Shown here in pieces: positions 20,346 through 31,019 of a stretch of DNA of 60,000 bases (position 1 is its first letter; every line of letters starts with the position of its first letter). Below the pieces are notes generated by a model. It did no database searches. It was given only the letters and a program-made list of their open reading frames with translations, and was not told the origin of the DNA. The translations under genes and the position numbers were made by a program. Location of the stretch: the NCBI GenBank assembly GCA_030704615.1, contig CM060732.1, positions 14,758,001 to 14,818,000 of the forward strand. Direction: 5' to 3'. Source of the stretch: Takakia lepidozioides (lineage: Eukaryota > Streptophyta > Takakiopsida > Takakiales > Takakiaceae).

Positions 20346-23300
20346 ATGAGCTGGAAATTGATCTCTTGTAACATCGGGGGCATTGGCTCCACTCGGCATC
20401 CGTGCCTAAGCAATCTAGGATTAATTATATGGCTTCCTCTCTCGTTTCTTCAGATTGTATCATCTTCCTTCAAGAGCATAAGTTGGATTGTAGAAAAATC
20501 GCTTCCTTAGGGCAATCGCTTTGGCCTTCCGCGTCAGCTTGGTGGAATCGACTATTATAGACTCTAGAGGAGGTACATCAATTTTAATATCTCCTCTTCC
20601 TTTGATAGAGTTGAAATCTGGGTACTGGGAAGAGCCCAGTGTGCCTTCTCTAATTCTACGTCCAAGTTCGGTTCTTCTGCCTAAGTTGTAAATATTTATG
20701 CGGCCAACGCGGTGGGAGATCGCATAGATTTTTGGACCACTCTTCATTCCAATATTCTGAAGTTTCTGCTGATTTCCAACTGGGTTCTTTCCGGGGATTT
20801 TAACATGGTGGAAAGCTCTTCAGATAGGCTCAATTCAACCACCTTGCCTCTCTCTCCGGAGAAGCAATTGCAAGCTGTTTGGGATAGTCTCTGTTTTTCT
20901 GTAGGCTTTTCGGATGTCTTCCGGCATGACCGCAATGATCTTAGATTCACTTGGACTAATAATAGAAGCCCACCGCACATTTTTATGGCTAGGCTTGATA
21001 GATTTTACTGCTCTTCACTCATGGCATTTGGGCCACCTCTCCTCCCCTACCGCCAATTCTTCCTGACTTTGATCATGCCATGATCTCTCTTCAGCTAAGA
21101 CCCCCAGGACTTCACCGCAAGGGGAGAGGATTCTTTAAATTAAATCCGGCATTGCTTCGTTCTCTAGTCATGGTGCAAAATCTAGCCTCTGTTTGGAAGG
21201 ACTCTAGAAATTCCGTCATCTCTCCAACGTATAGGTTTCTTATTAAGCTAGCAGCTGCCAGGAAATTGGCCCAAGACCTTTCTAGCAAGATGGCTCTCGA
21301 GCGCTCCAGGAAAGAGAAATCGTTGCTTAAATGCATAGCCCATTGTCAATGGCTTATAGAATCCAACTTGGTTGGACCTGTCACCTTGCAATCCCTTCTC
21401 TGTGCCAAACGCGAGCTAGCTGAGCTACGTGCAGCTAATGAAATATATCTGAGAAGGAAAGCGAGGGTGAATTGGTCCTTGCAAGGGGAAAAGATGACAT
21501 CCTACTTCTTCCAAAAAACGAACCAAGAAGGGCAGCTACATCCATTTCTTCCCTGCGTGATAGGATGAATGTTCCTCAAAATAATCCTAAGCTCATGGCT
21601 TCCATAGCTGCAGATTATTTCGCTGAACTTTTTTCCCCTCCTCCCGTTCCTGTGTCATCTACCCCTAGTTTTGCCAGGGTGCTGGACTCGGTCCCCGTCA
21701 TATTCCTTGATGATCAGGATAGAGAGGCGCTTTCGGCCCCCTTCACCGCCTTGGAACTATTAGAGGCCACGGAGGCTCTCGCTTCCTTGAAATTGCCGGG
21801 CTTAGATGGTCTCCCAATTGAATTCTTTAAGTCCTTGTGGGAGCACTGGGGGGGTGATTTTCTTCTTATGCCAATGACATCTTAGCCAAGGGTATCATGC
21901 CCTCGCAGATGTCCCAAGGTGTCATTGCTCTCATTTTTAAGAAAGGGGACAAAGATTTGATTACCAATTACAGGCCAATAACCTTGCTAAACTCGTCTTA
22001 TAAGATTATTGCTAAAGCCTTGGCAATGAGGCTTCAGCCCTATCGAAAGACTTGTACGACGAGAGCAAACAAGCTTCATGAAAAACAGGCTAATCCTTGA
22101 CAATATTCTGCTTGCGATTGAGGAATTGAACCATGCCTATGTGGATGATCAACCCCTAGCCCTGATCATGCTTGATTTCAAAAAAGCGTTTGATAATGTA
22201 GATTGGTCCTTCCTACTGGGGGTCATGGCTAAGCTAGGCTTTGCAGGACCTTCCTCTCCTGGGTTCGCATTATGCTATCCTCGGGATCAAGCAAGGTATT
22301 GGTCAATGGTGTTCTCTCTACCTCCTTCCCACTGCATAGATCGGTGAGGCAGGGGTGTCTCTTGGCTCCCTTTTAATTTTTGTTGGCGGCAGATGCACTT
22401 GGCCAGCTGCTCCACAATAACCCGGACATTCAAGGGTTGAAGATACCCCGCTCCCTTTCTCCTCCCGCTGGTGGCAAATCGTCTATGTACGTAGATGACA
22501 CAGTGCTTCTCATTGATAACTCCCTATCTTCCAATGTAAGAGCCGGCATCCAGGACCTCAATTGTTTTTGTTCTGCATCTGGCCTAAAGGTCAACTGGGG
22601 AAAGACAGTCGCAATTTTATCCAAGATCAGATTGCAAGCTTCCTGTTCTCACTGTGATCCCTGGGGGGAAGATCTGGGCCTTATCTGGCTTCAAGAGGGG
22701 CAGGCCCATACTCTTTTGGGGCACCTTATCGGTCATGGGCTCTCTGATGAACAACGTTGTGAAGGTGTTGTGCGCATTGGTAAAAAGCAGCTAAGCTATT
22801 GGAGCTCGCTTTCCCTCTCCATCGTAGGAAGAGCCCTCATTGCCAATCAAGTAGTCTTGGCTTCTTCCTGGTTTTCCGCCTCAGTTTGGCACCCGGGCTC
22901 GCAGATAGTTGGTCAACTTAAGGTGCTCACCAGGAATTTCATCTGGGGAGCCACCCCTGATTCCCCAAAGAGGAGGGCGTTGGTTAGTTGGGCGCAGATC
23001 TCGCAGAAAAAGATAAATGGAGGACTGGGGATCATTGACCCTCAGTCCCAGATCCTCTCCTTGCTAGCCAAGTGGGTTCCAAGGATGCTCACTAATCTGT
23101 CTTCACCTTGGAGTATGCTAGTCAGAAACCATGTCATGGATGCATCCCCCTCCACTGGCCCATGGCCGTGCAGTCTCTCCGTTAGATAGTGCAGGGTGTG
23201 AGATCCACAAGAGCCTCGCCCTCGGGATCTAGGGCGTGGCAGTCATTGGTCTGCCTGGCTGAGGTTACGCCCCTTACTATTTCAAACAACTCCTTCTACT

Positions 23301-23634
23301 ATAGAAGAGGTCCTAGACCGCCAACCCCTCTTTGGAAATCTTAACTCGGATTCTGGAGAACTTATTCCCTGCTCGAAGAAATGGGCATTCTGGGAACAGG
23401 TAGGGATCTCGCATTTCTCTCACATCTAGGATGAAAGGGCCTTCGCTCTAAGGATACCATTTTGCCGTTCTTATGCTCTCGCAGAGCTGCAGCCTGGGAT
23501 CTTATTATCAACCAGATTCTTGTTCGTTGGACCAATGTTTGCTCGCTGCCTTCTGCCTTATGATCTTTTGCCCATATGGATGGGAGGTTGGGATCAGGAT
23601 CAGGCGAAGCTAGGATATAACCTTCTCAGACCCC
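20346..23634 (+). pseudogene. LINE ORF2 (L1-type): endonuclease, RT, zinc-binding start
   Basis: In order the plus strand encodes an APE-type endonuclease (MSWKLISCNIGGIG; IIFLQEHKL; WVLSGDFNMVE; ARLDRFYC), a linker (KARVNWSLQGEKMTSYFFQK), the RT N-terminus (LKLPGLDGLPIEFFK; NYRPITLLNSSYKIIAKAL; LDFKKAFDNVDW), the catalytic box as YVDDTVLL with CSASGLKVNWGK, and the downstream HTLLGHLIGHGLSDEQR, GRALIANQV and GGLGIIDPQSQ segments. It reverse-transcribes its own RNA at nicked target DNA in intact relatives. Here there are at least six frame changes and the zinc-binding domain is cut at LGYNLL (23606-23634), where the sequence turns back on itself. It is the donor-like copy for the partial copies at 23.6-26.6 kb. 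Confidence 0.85.
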
Positions 23635-23849
23635 AAAGCTGGTTGGTATCCGAGATAAAGAAGAACACTGGCAAGATCCGGTTTACCAGCTTCCATAGGA
23701 AGCCTGATACCTTGGAAGGTCTATCCTTTCGCCACACATCTTTCCAAACGGTGGACCAGTTCGCAAGCAAGGTGGGCAGATGCAACCATTTCGAACTCCA
23801 CTTAGCGCTGAATATCATAGGGGGTCTGAGAAGGTTATATCCTAGCTTC
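23606..23849. repeat. 29-bp inverted repeat at a LINE-LINE junction
   Basis: GAAGCTAGGATATAACCTTC plus CTCAGACCCC (23606-23634) recurs as its exact reverse complement at 23821-23849. The plus copy of the LINE stops being readable at the first arm and the minus copy's zinc-binding domain (LGYNLLRPP) starts at the second, so this hairpin is the joint between two oppositely oriented LINE copies. Confidence 0.8.
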
Positions 23850-25873
23850 ACCGTATACCCAAAAAGGCTTGTGATCAGAGGATGTCCAGGCCATTCAGCA
23901 GGATCAAATTGCAAGAGCTGAGGGGTGCTAAGAGAAACCAAGTAAATGAATTATCATAATGCGCTATGTTGACAAGGGGAAATGGGTTACAGGCCCAGTG
24001 ACTGAACTGAAAACACGGATTGCAACCATATCAGATTCATTTACAGCTGCTGGGTGAGGGCAAATAAAAACACCATCAAGGGAGACATGAAACCTCAACC
24101 CGTGCAGGGTAGGGCCATCGCGCAAAGTGACATAAAGGGCGAAGTACGCAGATGGCATGGCTGACGAGGCCTGATCCTGATCCCTACCTCCCATCCATAC
24201 GGGCAAAGATCGTAAGGTAGAAGGCAGCGAGCAAACATTGGTCCAACGAATAGGAATCTGATTGATAATAAGATCCCAGGCTGCAGCTCTGCGAGAGCAT
24301 AAGAATGGCAAAATGGTATCCTTAGAGCGAAGGCCCTTTCATCCTAGATGTGAGAGAGTTAAGATTTCCAAAGAGGGGTTGGCGGTCCAGGACCTCTTCT
24401 ATAGTAGAAGGAGTTGTTTGAAACAGTAAGGGGCGTAACCTCAGCCAGGCAGACCAAATTGACTGCCACGCCCTAGATCCCGAGGGCGAGGCTCTTGTGG
24501 ATCTCACACCCTACACTATCCAACGGAGAGACTGCACGGCCATGGGCCAGTGAAGGGGGATGCATCCATGACATGGTTTCTGACTAGCATACTCCAAGGT
24601 GAAGACAAATTAGTGAGCATCCTTGGAACCCACTTGGCTAGCAATGAGAGGATCTGGGACTGAGGGTCAATGATCCCCAGTCCTCCATTTATCTTTTTCT
24701 GCGAGATCTGCGCCCAACTAGCCAACGCCCTCCTCTTTGGGGAAGCAGGGGTGGCTCCACAGATGAAATTCCTGGTGAGCACCTTAAGTTGACCAACTAT
24801 CTGCGAGCCCGGGTGCCAAACTGAGGCGGAAAATCAGGAAGAAGCCAAGACTACTTGATTGGCAATGAGGGCTCTTCCTACGATGGAGAGGGAAAGCGAG
24901 CTCCAATAGCTTAGCTGCTTTTTACCAATGCGCACAACACCTTCACAACGTTGTTCATCAGAGAGCCCATGACCGATAAGGTGCCCCAAAAGAGTATGGG
25001 CCTGCCCCTCTTGAAGCCAGATAAGGCCCAGATTGTCCCCCTAGGGATCACAGTGAGAACATGACGCTTGCAATCTGATCTTGGATAAAATTGTGACTGC
25101 CTCTCTCCAGTTGACCTTTAGGCCAGATGCAGAACAAAAACAATTGAGGTCCTGGATGCCGGCTCTTACATTGGAAGATAGGGAGTTATCAATGAGAAGC
25201 ACTGTGTCATTTGCGTACATAGACGATTTGCCACTAGCAGGAGGAGAAAGGGAGCGGGGTATCTTCAACCCTTGAATGTCCAGGTTATTGTGGAGCAGCT
25301 GGCCAAGTGCATCTGCCGCCAGTAAAAATTAAAAGGGAGCCAAGAGACACCCCTGCCTCACCGATCTATGCAGTGGGAAGGAGGTAGAGAGAACACCATT
25401 GACCAATACCTTGCTTGATCCCGAGGATAGCAGAATGTGAACCCATGAGAGGAAGGCCTTGCAAAGCCTAGCTTAGCCATGACCCCCAGCAGGAAGGACC
25501 AATCTACATTATCAAACGCTTTTTTGAAATCAAGCATGATCAGGGCTAGGGGTTGATCATCCACATAGGCATGGTTCAATTCCTCAATCGCAAGCAGAAT
25601 ATTGTCAAGGATTAGCCTGTTTTTCATGAAGCTTGTTTGCTCTCGTCGTACAAGTCTTTCGAGATAGGGCTGAAGCCTCATTGCCAAGGCTTTAGCAATA
25701 ATCTTATAAGACGAGTTTAGCAAGGTTATTGGCCTGTAATTGGTAATCAAATCTTTGTCCCCTTTCTTAAAAATGAGAGCAATGACACCTTGGGACATCT
25801 GCGAGGGCATGATACCCTTGGCTAAGATGTCATTGGCCATAAGAAGAAAATCACCCCCCCCCCCCCCCCCCCA
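23635..25873 (-). pseudogene. inverted partial LINE copy: RT to zf-RVT
   Basis: Read on the minus strand from 25873 downward it repeats the plus copy 21840-23600 with only scattered base changes: SQMSQGVIALIFKKGDK, YRPITLLNSSYKIIAKAL, LIMLDFKKAFDNVDW, the DDT box as YANDTVLL (D to N at the first catalytic Asp), VNWREAVTILSK and GGLGIIDPQSQ. It then continues past the point where the plus copy ends, with the zinc-binding domain WSTVWKDVWRKDRPSKVSGF at 23.7-23.8 kb. The pair forms an inverted duplication with arms of about 1.7 kb. The right border is a C19 run at 25854-25872. Confidence 0.85.
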
Positions 25874-25887
25874 GTGCTCCCACAAAA

Positions 25888-26256
25888 GCGGGGGTGAATT
25901 GGTCCTTGCAAGGGGAAAAGATGACATCCTACTTCTTCCTAAAAACAATACAGAGAAGGGCAGCTACATCCATTTCTTCCCTACGTGATAGGATGAATGT
26001 TCCTCAAAATAATCCTAAGCTCATGGCTTCCATAGCTGCAGATTATTTTGCTGAACTTTTTTCCCCTCCTCCTGTTCATGTGTCATCTACCCCTAGTTTT
26101 GCCAAGGTGTTGGACTCTGTCCTCGTCATCCTTGATGATCAGGATAGAGAGGTGCTTTCGGCCTCTTTCACCGCCTTGGAACTATTAGAGGCCACGAAGG
26201 CTCTCGCTTCCTTGAAATCGCCGGGCTTAGATGGTCTCCCAATTGAATCTATTTTT
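25888..26256 (+). pseudogene. direct partial LINE copy (linker and RT start)
   Basis: Repeats 21460-21830 in direct orientation: NWSLQGEKMTSYFF, NPKLMASIAADYFAELF and SPGLDGLPIES. It ends at CCAATTGAAT, where the parent copy continues with TCTTTAAG, and a hairpin repeat begins. Only a few substitutions and a short indel separate it from the parent, so it is young. Confidence 0.85.
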
Positions 26257-26490
26257 CTGATTTGTTTTCTTTTTGTAGTTTTGACGAGGGCTGGAAAATA
26301 AGTGTGCGTCAACACACACTTGTTTTGCACAACACACACACACACCCAAAAAGTATAATAATAATAATAATAATTTCCCTTTTCTTGTTTGGACGGGGGC
26401 TGGAAAACGAGTGTGCGTCAACAACTACTTGTTTTGCAGCACACACATACACACACACCCAAAAACAAAACTATATATATATATATATAA
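26257..26490. repeat. two direct ~110-bp units with GTGTGCG hairpin plus microsatellites
   Basis: GACGAGGGCTGGAAAATAAG, GTGTGCGTCAACACACACTT and GTTTTGCA, then CA repeats and CCCAAAAA, is followed 109 bases later by the same order with GGACGGGGGCTGGAAAACGA. The first unit forms AAGTGTGCG-TCAA-CACACACTT (26300-26321). An ATA repeat (about 26352-26372) and a TA repeat (26471-26489) lie between and after. The block sits exactly between two LINE pieces whose order is swapped relative to the parent. Confidence 0.7.
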
Positions 26491-26582
26491 AACTTGGTTG
26501 GACCTGTCACCTTGCAATCCCTTCTCTCTGCCAAACGCGAGCTAGCTGAGCTAAGTGCAGTTAATGAAAAATATCTGAGACT
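26491..26582 (+). pseudogene. short LINE piece
   Basis: AACTTGGTTGGACCTGTCAC through AGCTAGCTGAGCTAAGTGCA repeats 21367-21460 of the parent LINE, the segment that should precede, not follow, the copy at 25888. This shows a local rearrangement. Confidence 0.8.
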
Positions 26583-26949
26583 TGTTTAAAAGTCCATAAT
26601 TTCTAACCATTTGTTTTTTTGGTGATGAGACTTGGAATAGGGGAAATATACAGTTGAGCCTTCATAGCTTAGTCTTTTTTTACTATCAGCATTGCCATTT
26701 AGGAGTATGATAATTTACAACTAATCAAGGTCCCAAAAAAACAGTGTTGTGACAGCATTTTTGGTCCACCGTAGGCTGCAACTACCCAAACCTAATTTTG
26801 GCTCAACTTCGTTGTCTTAAACGCCAACAGTAACAAGATTAGACACCCTTGCAAGCTGATGTGTGATAGAGAAATAAGATAATCGGTGCAGCCAATGGGT
26901 GGGCTGACCACATGTCTATAGAGATTACCCATTATTTTATGATAAAAAC
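26583..26949. other. no recognisable gene
   Basis: AT-rich sequence without open frames of note or visible repeats. Confidence 0.4.
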
Positions 26950-27115
26950 ATGGGGAGCTTAGGCTCTCGCCAGCGTAGCTACGGCGTGAGCCCAGCCCCG
27001 TGAGCCTGGGAGCTGAGCTCACGCTTCAGGGAAGCGTGAGCGGCACAAATCTGCTGGAGAAGCACGTCCTATAGGCAAGGATTGCAGGAAGAGGGCCTAT
27101 TACCGTGGACAAAAC
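26950..27115. repeat. CGTGAGCCC words followed by CCTATTACCGTGG
   Basis: GGCGTGAGCCCAGCCCCGTG, GCTGAGCTCACGCTTC and GGGAAGCGTGAGCGG are followed by GGGCCTATTACCGTGGAC at 27093-27110. This is the third co-occurrence of the two word types. It lies just downstream of the 3' end of transposase A and could be an end of that element or an unrelated short insertion. Confidence 0.45.
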
Positions 27116-27397
27116 AAATGGGGCCACCATGCACCATGTCTGCAATGCCTGCACAAAAAGTGGAATATGAAAATATGGCAGATTTGAGCTCAGAATGATT
27201 GACACACTTTATTTCAATTCACAGATAGACGCTTACAATGAATGGCATATGCATTTGCCCTGGTTCCGTGAACGAAATGTATGTGTTTGTCCTAAATGCA
27301 AAGTTTTCACACGATAACCTAGAAACCAGCATGGGAAGCGTGCATGGCTCGTATGTGTTCAAAGAAAATCTGGCGGAGCCCTACGTGAGGTGTCCCG

Positions 27398-27754
27398 CTA
27401 CAGAAGGGTGATGACTTCTCCGTAGCCTAGTGTGGCTTGGTGAATGAATTGGTCTCTCTTACCGTCGCAACACATAATTACAAGGTATATGTAATATTGA
27501 TGCTTGCAGGGGACCCACTTCCCTCTCATGCCGAGAGCGCCCTCACGCATCGTTACAAAATCCGGACAAGTGCACGTAGGGAAATTCCCCACGGTAACCT
27601 GATATTCTTTGCCATGAAGAACTGAGCCAATAGACAGCACTGTGTAAATCCATCTATACCCCGGGGCAGGGACTTTGGTGATACGAGTCACCCGAGCCTG
27701 CAAAATTCTAGCCGATTTCCATCTTGCAGTCGTGATCTGCACCCGAAGCGACAC
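27398..27754 (-). pseudogene. element A: SWIM zinc finger, C-terminal end
   Basis: The frame of 118 codons ends the protein and contains YQVTVGNFPTCTCPDF, about 15 residues, then VPCKHQYYIYL. This is the CxCx(n)CxH pattern of SWIM fingers, which sit C-terminal to the catalytic core in MULE transposases and in the FHY3/FAR1 proteins derived from them. Element B has YTITIGVEPTCNCTDF and YYPCKHLYYIYL at the same place. The stop at 27398 agrees with the end in B, which supports it as the natural C-terminus. Confidence 0.85.
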
Positions 27755-27866
27755 GGCGCACTATTTTTCCATCTCTTTTTGTTGGGTGGGAGTCGGCACT
27801 GGGTGGAGGCATTGCCGGAGCATGTGGCACATCTGTGCCCACAGTGCATGAGGGCACCACCCGGGA

Positions 27867-28519
27867 CTATGCAAGACGAAACCCTCCCTCCTCCAGCATG
27901 CTTATCTCGGATGACAGCGAGGTCCCGAGTTTCACAGGCCAAATTGCGGGGGGAGGGGGCTTCATTATCACCAAAGGATGAATTGTTCCCTTGATGCATC
28001 GTGCCATATCGTCTGGGTAGAACCAGAACTTGTGGTCCTTTGACTCCCCACTATGATAAGGTCGGAACAACCCTGTGAATGTTGGAGCTGGAGTCCCCCT
28101 GGAGCCTTTGCATATTTTTGATTTGCATTTCTTGAAAGAGGGGGTCCGAATTGCCATGCAAGCCACTCTAGATCCTGGTGGGTGCGTTCTATATGCCACT
28201 CACTGTCAATGCAATCAGATTCATGCACCAAGGACACCACCTCCTCCAATGGGATTCCTGCTGCTGTGCTTGCATGATCTGCACCTACTCCACTGGAAGA
28301 GGACCCACATGGGAAGGGGCGGGCACACGACTTAGTCTGCACAGGAGACACCTTTGGTACATAGAAATTGACCCTGTCCGGCCGATGGGAATCTCCATCC
28401 GAACCTGGAGGAGTGTTCAATTTCCTTTTGCATGATCCAAATCTTTCCTCGCATTCCAAATGGGGGACCCTGGATTGCAAAAGGGAGCCTTTAGTGCACC
28501 TGTTCAGAGCTCTGGCCAT
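27867..28519 (-). pseudogene. element A: conserved region between catalytic core and SWIM
   Basis: Two minus frames together encode EWHIERTHQ, CMAIRTPSFKKCKSKICKG, PAPTFTGLFRP, KFWFYPDDMARCIKG and PPPPAIWPVKLG. Element B has QWRIARTLP, CCAIRVDTRARC, PAPCFSGRFLTP, TFWFCRHDIMTCIFG and PPGVWPVAPG in the same order. I do not know this module from other transposases. The paired Cys (CxAI...C) and FWF(C/Y)xxD(I/M)xxCI could bind metal. The upstream part (MARALNRCTKGSLL) is a low-complexity linker. One frame change lies near 28190. Confidence 0.6.
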
Positions 28520-28538
28520 CTTTGATGGGTCTCCAGAC

Positions 28539-28970
28539 CTATTCGCAGCCCTTCCTTAGCATCAACAAAGTCGTAGCAGGGCCCTTGCCTCCGCCCCATC
28601 CCATCAAAAAATTGCAGTACCTGGTTTGTTGTGTAAGTGCCCGCACCATGTCATTAGCAGTGGCCACATACAAGTCACGTCCTGCTTTGGTAGACTGCTG
28701 CATCCAGGCGTTGTGAACAGTCTCCGCCAAATTACAGGATGGCATGTCGGCCAAGTCCTCCAAGGACATGTCCTGCATGAGGCATTGCATGCAAATGTGA
28801 GGAACGAAAGGAAATGGAAGAGGTTCTGCAAGTGACAATCCAACAACCCCAAACGAATAGGCACGATGCAAAGTGAAATTTGTGTTTCTGGGATTGAAGA
28901 GGCTTACCGTCGTCATGAAAGCTCCCCACTGTCTATACCTGAAGTGCCAGAAAACCAACCAGTCCTCCAA
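28539..28970 (-). pseudogene. element A: catalytic-core end with N-L-A-E-T-V-H
   Basis: One frame of 143 codons includes DMPSCNLAETVHNAW and ATANDMVRALTQQTRYCNF. Element B has DMPTTNMAESVHSSW and ATTEDIVRSIMQQCRYNEF. In MULE transposases the third acidic catalytic residue lies in an NNxxESxN-like motif; N(L/M)AE(T/S)VH is the counterpart here, so Glu is the likely third residue of the DDE triad. Confidence 0.7.
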
Positions 28971-29756
28971 CTCCTTTAGGTGGATACCAGTAGCAGCACC
29001 AGATGAGAACCACCAAGCCTGGATTGCTTGGTAAGTGCGCTCTCAGCTTCTCCCATTGAGGTGGCATTTTTGTACTTGAGGCAGAGCCTTCTGTGCTCCA
29101 ACTGGAGGTCAGGGCGAATGCAGCGCTTTGTATGACGTGCCAGAGATTGACTCCAATGGAAGAGGCATGTGCGCTCCCTATTTTCCATTGGGACCTTAGG
29201 ATCCCCGGAACCAAACACACGCCGCACTGCATTGAAATTTGCCTGTGCACTATCAGCCATGAAGCCCGCAAATTTGTGTTCTGCATTCCATTGCGCTGCA
29301 TGACAGTCAGGAGCGAATTCCACATGAGCATCTGGGATTCAATGTCCTCCGACTGCATATCACAATTTGCTATGGAGAGCACACGCTGGTATGTTGGATC
29401 GTACACATGGCACGCCATGGTTGTCCAACCCTTCACCCGTTTGCAGTGATCAAACATTAACCAACATTTAGCCAAATCTCCTCTCCTCCAGGTTGCATTC
29501 GGCGGACTATGCTCACACCACTGCCTTCGCCCACTGTGGACATCTTGAACAAATACACCTTGGACGAGCCCTGGCCAGGGAAGATACTGTTTTGAATGAA
29601 TTCATAGCGACTCCTCCGTTTGAGGTCCATAATGTTGTCCATGAATCCAGCATTGCCTGTGCCCATTCTAAGTGCATTCACCTGGTTTCGAATATTGGGA
29701 GAGCTCAATACAGAGAAATGGTCCATCATTGCATCAAGCGAATCTGCATCCAGCAT
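28933..29756 (-). pseudogene. element A: DDE transposase core, first two Asp and CxxH
   Basis: Across three frames the minus strand encodes FPGQGSSKVYLFKMST, GDLAKCWLMFDHCKRVKGW, HVYDPTYQRVLSIANCDMQS, then AGFMADSAQANFNAVRRVFG and ERTCLFHWSQSLARHTKRC. The Asp in MFDH, the Asp in FMADSAQ and the CxxH (CLFH) fit the MULE-type core. Frameshifts lie near 29485 and near 29320. The corresponding stretch of element B is a single open frame. Confidence 0.75.
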
Positions 29757-30834
29757 TGGTTGTGTCGCATCCCCTTCACCCAGTATGTGTTTTCCAGGAA
29801 TGTCTTGCTAGCTGCAAGCGCTATAGCAGAAGGTGTTGCACAAGGGGCATTGTGGAACTCCTGCTTCAGCAGATTTCTAGCGATGTCCACGCTATCCCTG
29901 CAACTTCCTTTTGACACAGGATGCTCGTGTGTACCCATATGAATGCAGGCACGAGTCATTGTCTTGCATCGGTGTGCCACATACGAGTGTGGCACACAAA
30001 AACACAGGACGGGGAAAGTTTGCAGAACCTACACACAAAAGTATTGGTCTTGGGAGGGGCAATCCCTGGGGTGAAAGGATTCAGGGGCACACCTTCTCAC
30101 TCACTTTCGTTTGGTTTAGCGTTGTTTTTTAGGCAAGGGTAAGAAATATTCACGCACTTGCAATGCCCAACGCAAACCGATCTTCAAAATTTCAATCCAA
30201 TGTTGTTGTGGATGTTCGATGTTTTTGTCCTGCACCAAGGGTGCCCGTCATGTTTCTTGTCCATGCCCTGCAGAAGCCTAGCTAGTCCACTGGAAGACAT
30301 GGGAGGGTTGAGCTCAAACAAGATGTCCCCATCAAACTCTGCTGGCACATATTGAACCCGTTGCACCCGAAGGGACTCCCAATCAACAAAACGCAGCTCG
30401 CTCTTGCACCCAGGCACCCCCGCGAGGGCTTTCAATTTCGGAATGACACTTGTTATCTCCTGCAATTCATCATCATCCAAGAATGGAGTCTGCACTGGCG
30501 GAGGAATCTCAGAAACATCCTCCAAGGAGGAGTCTGAAAGAGTCACGAATGTGGTGGATGTGCTCACCTCTTGTTTCACATGAGCAAGGCCCTTCTGCTG
30601 CACAACCGATGCTGCAGTGCCAGGGGTGAGTACTGATCCTGCTGATTGTCTTTTCTCTTTTCCAAGGACGCGGTATGTGCCTGGAAGGACTCTCCACTTC
30701 CTTCCACACTCGTGCCCAGAATACTGTTCTTCTCTCCAAGTGCCCAGAATCCAAATTCCCATTGGAAGAGCCGGATTCTGGAGAAGAACAGTAGCCCGCC
30801 ATACTTCCGAGAACAGGTGAGGAGGAGACTGCAT
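29726..30834 (-). pseudogene. element A: N-terminal Cys/His cluster (FLYWCH/GCM-like)
   Basis: After a low-complexity leader and VSTSTTFVTLSDSSLEDVS-type acidic text, the frame reads YVPAEFDGDILFEL, MDKKHDGHPWCRTKT, a TGA at 30184-30186, VCVGHCKC, a second TGA at 30097-30099, then FVCRFCKLSPSCVFVC, WH and CIHMGTHEHP. The order DGHPWC, CxG...C, CxxC, C, HxGxHxHP resembles zinc-binding DNA-binding domains of the WRKY-GCM1/FLYWCH type found in front of MULE cores. Element B has the same residues (KHDGHPWCVTKT, FKCAHCKEPPHC, CIHVGSHCH). It would recognise the element ends. Confidence 0.6.
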
Positions 30835-31019
30835 CCAAGGGAGAGTTGGACGCCAAAGATGATGTTGATGCTGGACTCACGAAGAAGAATTTAGTGGAAA
30901 AGACGATGGGGGAGATGCTTCAGAACATGCTCGGCGTAGAGAGCAGTCCGAAGCGCAAAGAGTCTCCGGCGATTGGGGAGTCTTCTAGAGAAGCTAAAAA
31001 AAAGGTACAAGTCACCGAT

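Larger units (their letters stand above)
27398..30880 (-). mobile_element. MULE-type transposon gene A with SWIM finger, decayed
   Basis: The minus strand carries, from 30.9 down to 27.4 kb, the parts of one long transposase: a Cys/His-rich N-terminal cluster, a DDE core, a conserved middle region and a SWIM zinc finger. Together they would make a protein of roughly 950-1050 residues. The same parts in the same order occur in element B (43.0-46.6 kb) with about half the residues identical in the best stretches. The transposase would cut and rejoin element ends in the nucleus. At least four frameshifts and two TGA codons break this copy. Hairpin repeats lie on both sides (26.3 kb and 31.0-34.6 kb), but their spacers do not match each other, so element borders are undefined. 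The short plus-strand open frame at 30846-31091 has no recognised product. Confidence 0.75.

Noticed and set aside
23520-23921. 133-codon plus-strand open frame as LINE coding sequence
   Set aside because: Past 23634 it is the antisense of the inverted copy's zinc-binding domain; only its first 30 codons belong to the plus LINE.
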